Source: Numida meleagris
Lineage: Eukaryota > Chordata > Aves > Galliformes > Numididae
Length of the DNA stretch: 64,000 bases
NCBI RefSeq assembly: GCF_002078875.1
Contig: NC_034409.1
Coordinates: 106,688,935-106,752,934, forward strand
Reading direction: 5' to 3'
The notes beneath the pieces are model-generated. The model searched no databases. It saw only the letters and a program-made list of their open reading frames with translations, and was not told the DNA's origin. Both the position numbers and the translations under genes were made by a program. The stretch's first letter is position 1, and the number at the start of each line of letters is the position of its first letter. Below are positions 60,301 through 64,000 of this stretch, in pieces.

Positions 60301-63300
60301 ACAGACCAGGTGAAGCTAAGGTCCATCCACAGTATGAGAACGCTTACACTCCATTACATTCCTACATTTTTCTATCTTCATCTCTTTGTCTTCACCTCTT
60401 TTTTCTTTTTTTGCTTTCTTTCTTTCTTTTTAAAATGTAGAGATATCAGAAAGCAAGTTTCATACCTACACCTCATCACATTCTCAGTGCCCTACCAATA
60501 ATTTAAAATATGCCCCTGCTAACAAACAGTAATACTTCCCCAAGAACAGTTTCCAAATTGTGACATGAGGCAAAAAAAGGAAACATTTTCCCTCCATCTT
60601 GTGAAATCTGACACAAGACCATAGTCAGCTCTGTGCCATCTTATTCCATGTCCTGGAGTACAAACCCTTTGACTTAATTGGGCTTCTGCTAAAAGGTGCA
60701 AAAGTGTGGTAAAGAAAGGGAGGGACGAGAGTCTGTTTCACCTAAGTATGCTGCTTCTGGGGCCACAGTTCACTTTTCAAAGAATTTCACTGTAAGATAC
60801 CACTGTGGGGTATTGCTGCATGTTGGCCAGTGCATGAGCACAGGTTCTTGGCATCAAGAAGTATTGAACGCCCAGTTTCCTTCAAAAATAAACATCTAAA
60901 AAATTATATTATCATGAAAATAGGCAGATTTTATTCACCATCAGCTTATGTGAACCCAAACAAATCAAACCACTGTAATTTATGTTGCGGCAAAAAATAA
61001 AACCGACTTAGAGACTGCTAAAGATTTGCAACCTGGTACTAAACAGTTCAAATTAGATCCTGTATTGTTATATACGGATAAACTGGTATTATTTATGAAT
61101 GTGATTTTTTCTCCAAATGGCCGGGATTTATGTAATCTCTGCAAGGCAATGATATAGAGCTTCATCTGAGAGTGTTCCAGTGATAAAATCTTAATTTATG
61201 CCTCTTAGGGAAAAACAGAGAAACATCAAGATTGTGAATGATATCTGATGATAGAGCTTCATGAGTTCCTGTTTCTGAGAAATCATCTGTGAAACGTTGT
61301 ATATTAAAAAAGAACTTCCATGCTATCCCTTAAGCACCTTTCCCCACCAAAGTTCCAATAACTGAATACTGATTCATGGAAAGCCTGTTTTGAGCCTGAT
61401 TTATTATTGCATCTAAAGTAAGAGCCACACTCCTTTTTTATTAGAAACTGCTGATTAACGAAATAACTGGTTGATCTCAAAATGCCTTGTACCTTTGTAA
61501 AGCAAGAAGTCATCTACAATAAGGAAGTGAAAGTATGGTGTATTTAACTGGTAAACTTACATACAACTACTCTTACATAAGCCAATGTGTACTTGGCAAT
61601 AAAAATCACAGACTTGTAGATCCAAGTGAATCCTCTAAATCTGGAATCTTCATCCTTCATCGTTAAAAGCAACTTCTAGTCTGGCAAGACCCACAGATTC
61701 TGTGAATAACAAACTAAGCTGTCCTGAATCTAAAGGCTAAAATATTCTGAACACATGAGCTTAAGACCGCTTTTAACAAAGATGAGGTTTACCATCCAAA
61801 ATATTAGGGAAATAAAACAAATTACCTCTTTTTGGCATTTGACTATGTGAAATGATGACCCACATTGAAGGAAGGAAGAGATGTCAAGATTTACAACGTA
61901 AAAGAACTCTTAAAATGAACATTTCAGTGTGATGATCCACCAAAGACAGTTCACAGAAACATCTATTCATTACTCTCTAGTACAAGAAAAAGAGTTCCTC
62001 TCTGTTTCCAGCACAAAGCCTGAATATGAAGGCATCTTTTCACTTCCAGTCAGCAAACCATCAACATCTTGTTTTTGTGCTCTCCCGGTCTTCTCCATAT
62101 ATATCTATATATCCATTTTTGTGCCATATGCTTGTATGCTTATTTACATGTTCTCTTTTCTATAGAAAGACAAAAATCCTGCAGGATTTATGAAAACAAT
62201 CTTCTGTTCTTGGGCCTTCTATCTGCCACAATATCCTGATGATATCACCATGACATTTTATTCGTTAGGAAAGAGATGATCTCTAACTTTCACTGGATTG
62301 TTTTCTAAGCATTCTCTTGCTCTTCCAAACACACCAACCCACTTTGTATCTTCTGCCTACCAGCCCCAGTCTGTTGTGTGCTCCCTGCACATGGAATATC
62401 TTTTTCTTAGTTTTCTCTAATTAACCCAGTATTAACATGTACCTGATTCTTAGGGCTCAATGATACAATAAATGATTATGAGACTGAAGGAACCTACCTA
62501 TACAGATGTGGCTTTCAATTATTCTGGTAATGATAGTAGAAAATGGGAATGAGCCATTAATTGGAAGAACTGATACTACTAGCTCCTCTCGCACAACAAA
62601 AGGGCATTTGACAGATAAAAACCTATACCCTTTTCCGCAACTTTTTTTTTTTTTTTAAATGGCAATTTCAGACCTCAGTAGATGTTGGAAGAATAATTAC
62701 CAGAATATGGACTTCTTTGTGAGACCTTTACATTGACTCCAGTGCATTACACGTGTATAGTAAGCTAAATAACACCAGTCTGATCATATGGGGACAATTC
62801 TTTATTACTTTATATCTTGTACGGGTTATTTTACTTCTCTCTGCAAAGAGGCTGAAGGTGGAAGAGAAGTTCTCATACATTGCAGTTCAGTAACAGTATC
62901 TCTGAGTAATTAAAATGAAAGGAGTAAAAAGCAAGGTGGAGCATCAGGAATATTTGTAAGGGTAAATCACAGCATATTTATTTCTCATTCAGAGAGTCAC
63001 TACTAGTTGACAAAATAAGAACACTAAATCACGTGCACTTATACTCCTAAGATAAATTATAATTAAAAAAAATTAACAAAATTACTGCGAATTCTCAGAC
63101 AATGAGATTTTAGCATCAACACACTGCTTTTATTTACTGTCCAGGCTCTACTAACCTACAAGACTCAATTACAATCAATGGCTCAATATCACGATCTTTT
63201 CCTTAATTTATTAACCTAAAGAGAGAGGCCCATCTACATGGCCCAATGCAGACTGCTCTGTGCTAATTCTGTCCGTCCTCTGAGTTGGCCAGCTATGAGG

Positions 63301-63605
63301 CAGCTCCCATCCAAAAGTCATAAAGCCACATTAATGAGGCGCTGAGAGAGAGGTCTTATCACCGTGGATTAATTACTGCACTAACAAGGACATGATCTGA
63401 TTCACATCTGGCAAGCTTTGAGTCTGCATGAAGTTGGGTCTGTCTGAGTCAGAGGAGAAGCATGAGAGAAAATACTGCTTGGACTAATCAAGTTTTAGGT
63501 TGTCTTTTTGTTGTTGGTGGAACTGGTTCTTTGTAGAAAAATGACATAAGATTAAAAAGAAAAATTCACAGAGATCAGTCACATGACAAAATTCAGAAGA
63601 GTTTT

Positions 63606-64000
63606 GGGCTGTAGGAGGAGCATTACTAGCAGGTCAAGGGAAGTGATCTTTGCCATCTGCCTGTTTGAAACATATTTGGAGCACTGGTACCAGTTCTGGG
63701 CTGGAATCCAGACAGGGACACACTGGAACAAGTCCAGTAAAGGACTAAAAAGATGATTAATGGACTGGAGCATCTGACGTATGTGGAAAGACTGAGAGAG
63801 CTGGGCCTGCTTTCCTGAAGAAGATGGTGCATCTCATCAAATGCCTGGAGGAGTATGAAAAAAAAGAGTCACTCTTCTTAATGCAGACCAGTGAAGGAGC
63901 AAGAAGAAATGGGCACAGGCTGAAATACATGAAATTCCTATAAAACATAATTATATTCTTTTACTGTTGGGGTAATCAAAAAACAGGAATAGGTTTCCCA
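63606..64000 (+). mobile_element. CR1 LINE fragment, running off the window
   Basis: Plus-strand CR1 from taggaggagcattactagca through agttctgggctggaatccag, gatgattaatggactggagc and ctgagagagctgggcctgct. Moderately diverged. The 3' end lies beyond 64000. Confidence 0.9.

Larger units (their letters stand above)
53056..63605. other. Non-coding stretch, no gene seen
   Basis: Long AT-rich sequence with a GAAA-rich tract at 56561-56612, an A-run plus (AAAAG)n at 57268-57308, a pyrimidine tract at about 60395-60432 and a T-run at about 62642-62656. Even-composition, possibly conserved patches lie at 60970-61200 and 63330-63420. Frames at 53807-54127, 54552-54905 and 58320-58661 have no domain or splice support. 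Confidence 0.5.

Noticed and set aside
1..64000. Search for tRNA genes, rRNA, CRISPR arrays, bacterial operons and defence systems
   Set aside because: No cloverleaf-type A/B-box pair, array or operon layout was noticed; the content is vertebrate non-coding DNA and transposons. Only an RNA-gene scan could exclude short ncRNAs fully.

Overview
The window looks like one stretch of a bird genome, most probably galliform. The reasons are many CR1 LINE tails ending in ATTCTA-type repeats, a Galluhop-like mariner element, a provirus remnant whose primer-binding site matches tRNA-Trp as in avian alpharetroviruses, and low gene density broken by two very GC-rich CpG islands. No complete protein-coding gene is visible. 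Most open frames are chance frames or transposon debris. Family names are from memory of these families; no database search was run.

Layout. 1-2901 is a nest of elements: the end of a solo-type LTR (1-177), then a strongly internally deleted provirus on the minus strand (about 178-2835: polypurine tract, integrase stub, RNase H and RT stubs, a GC-rich insert, capsid/matrix-like gag, PBS, partial LTR), abutting a CR1 scrap. 2902-25750 is AT-rich, apparently non-coding DNA with one textbook solo LTR (13375-13888, perfect 5-bp target duplication) and several stretches that look like conserved non-coding elements. 25751-32101 carries three minus-strand CR1 copies. 32102-37150 is unremarkable. CpG island A (about 37180-38480) and CpG island B (about 51380-52180) each hold the same minus-strand first exon with a signal-peptide-like start and a GT splice donor, and each is broken by an assembly gap. 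Between them lie CR1 scraps, a dead mariner (42095-43242), an RFX X-box-like palindrome, and a 1.7-kb CR1 split by a second solo LTR (48128-48674). 53056-63605 is again AT-rich non-coding DNA, and a plus-strand CR1 runs off the window end.

Interpretation. The part left of 37580 is most simply the start of a long first intron of an unrecognised secreted or membrane protein gene read on the minus strand. The duplicated first exon, 14,065 bp apart, suggests alternative tandem promoters, an exon-1 duplication, or an assembly artefact. This is the point most worth checking. The second is the short provirus, which kept its cis-acting sites and lost most coding sequence while holding a GC-rich segment I cannot place in gag or pol.
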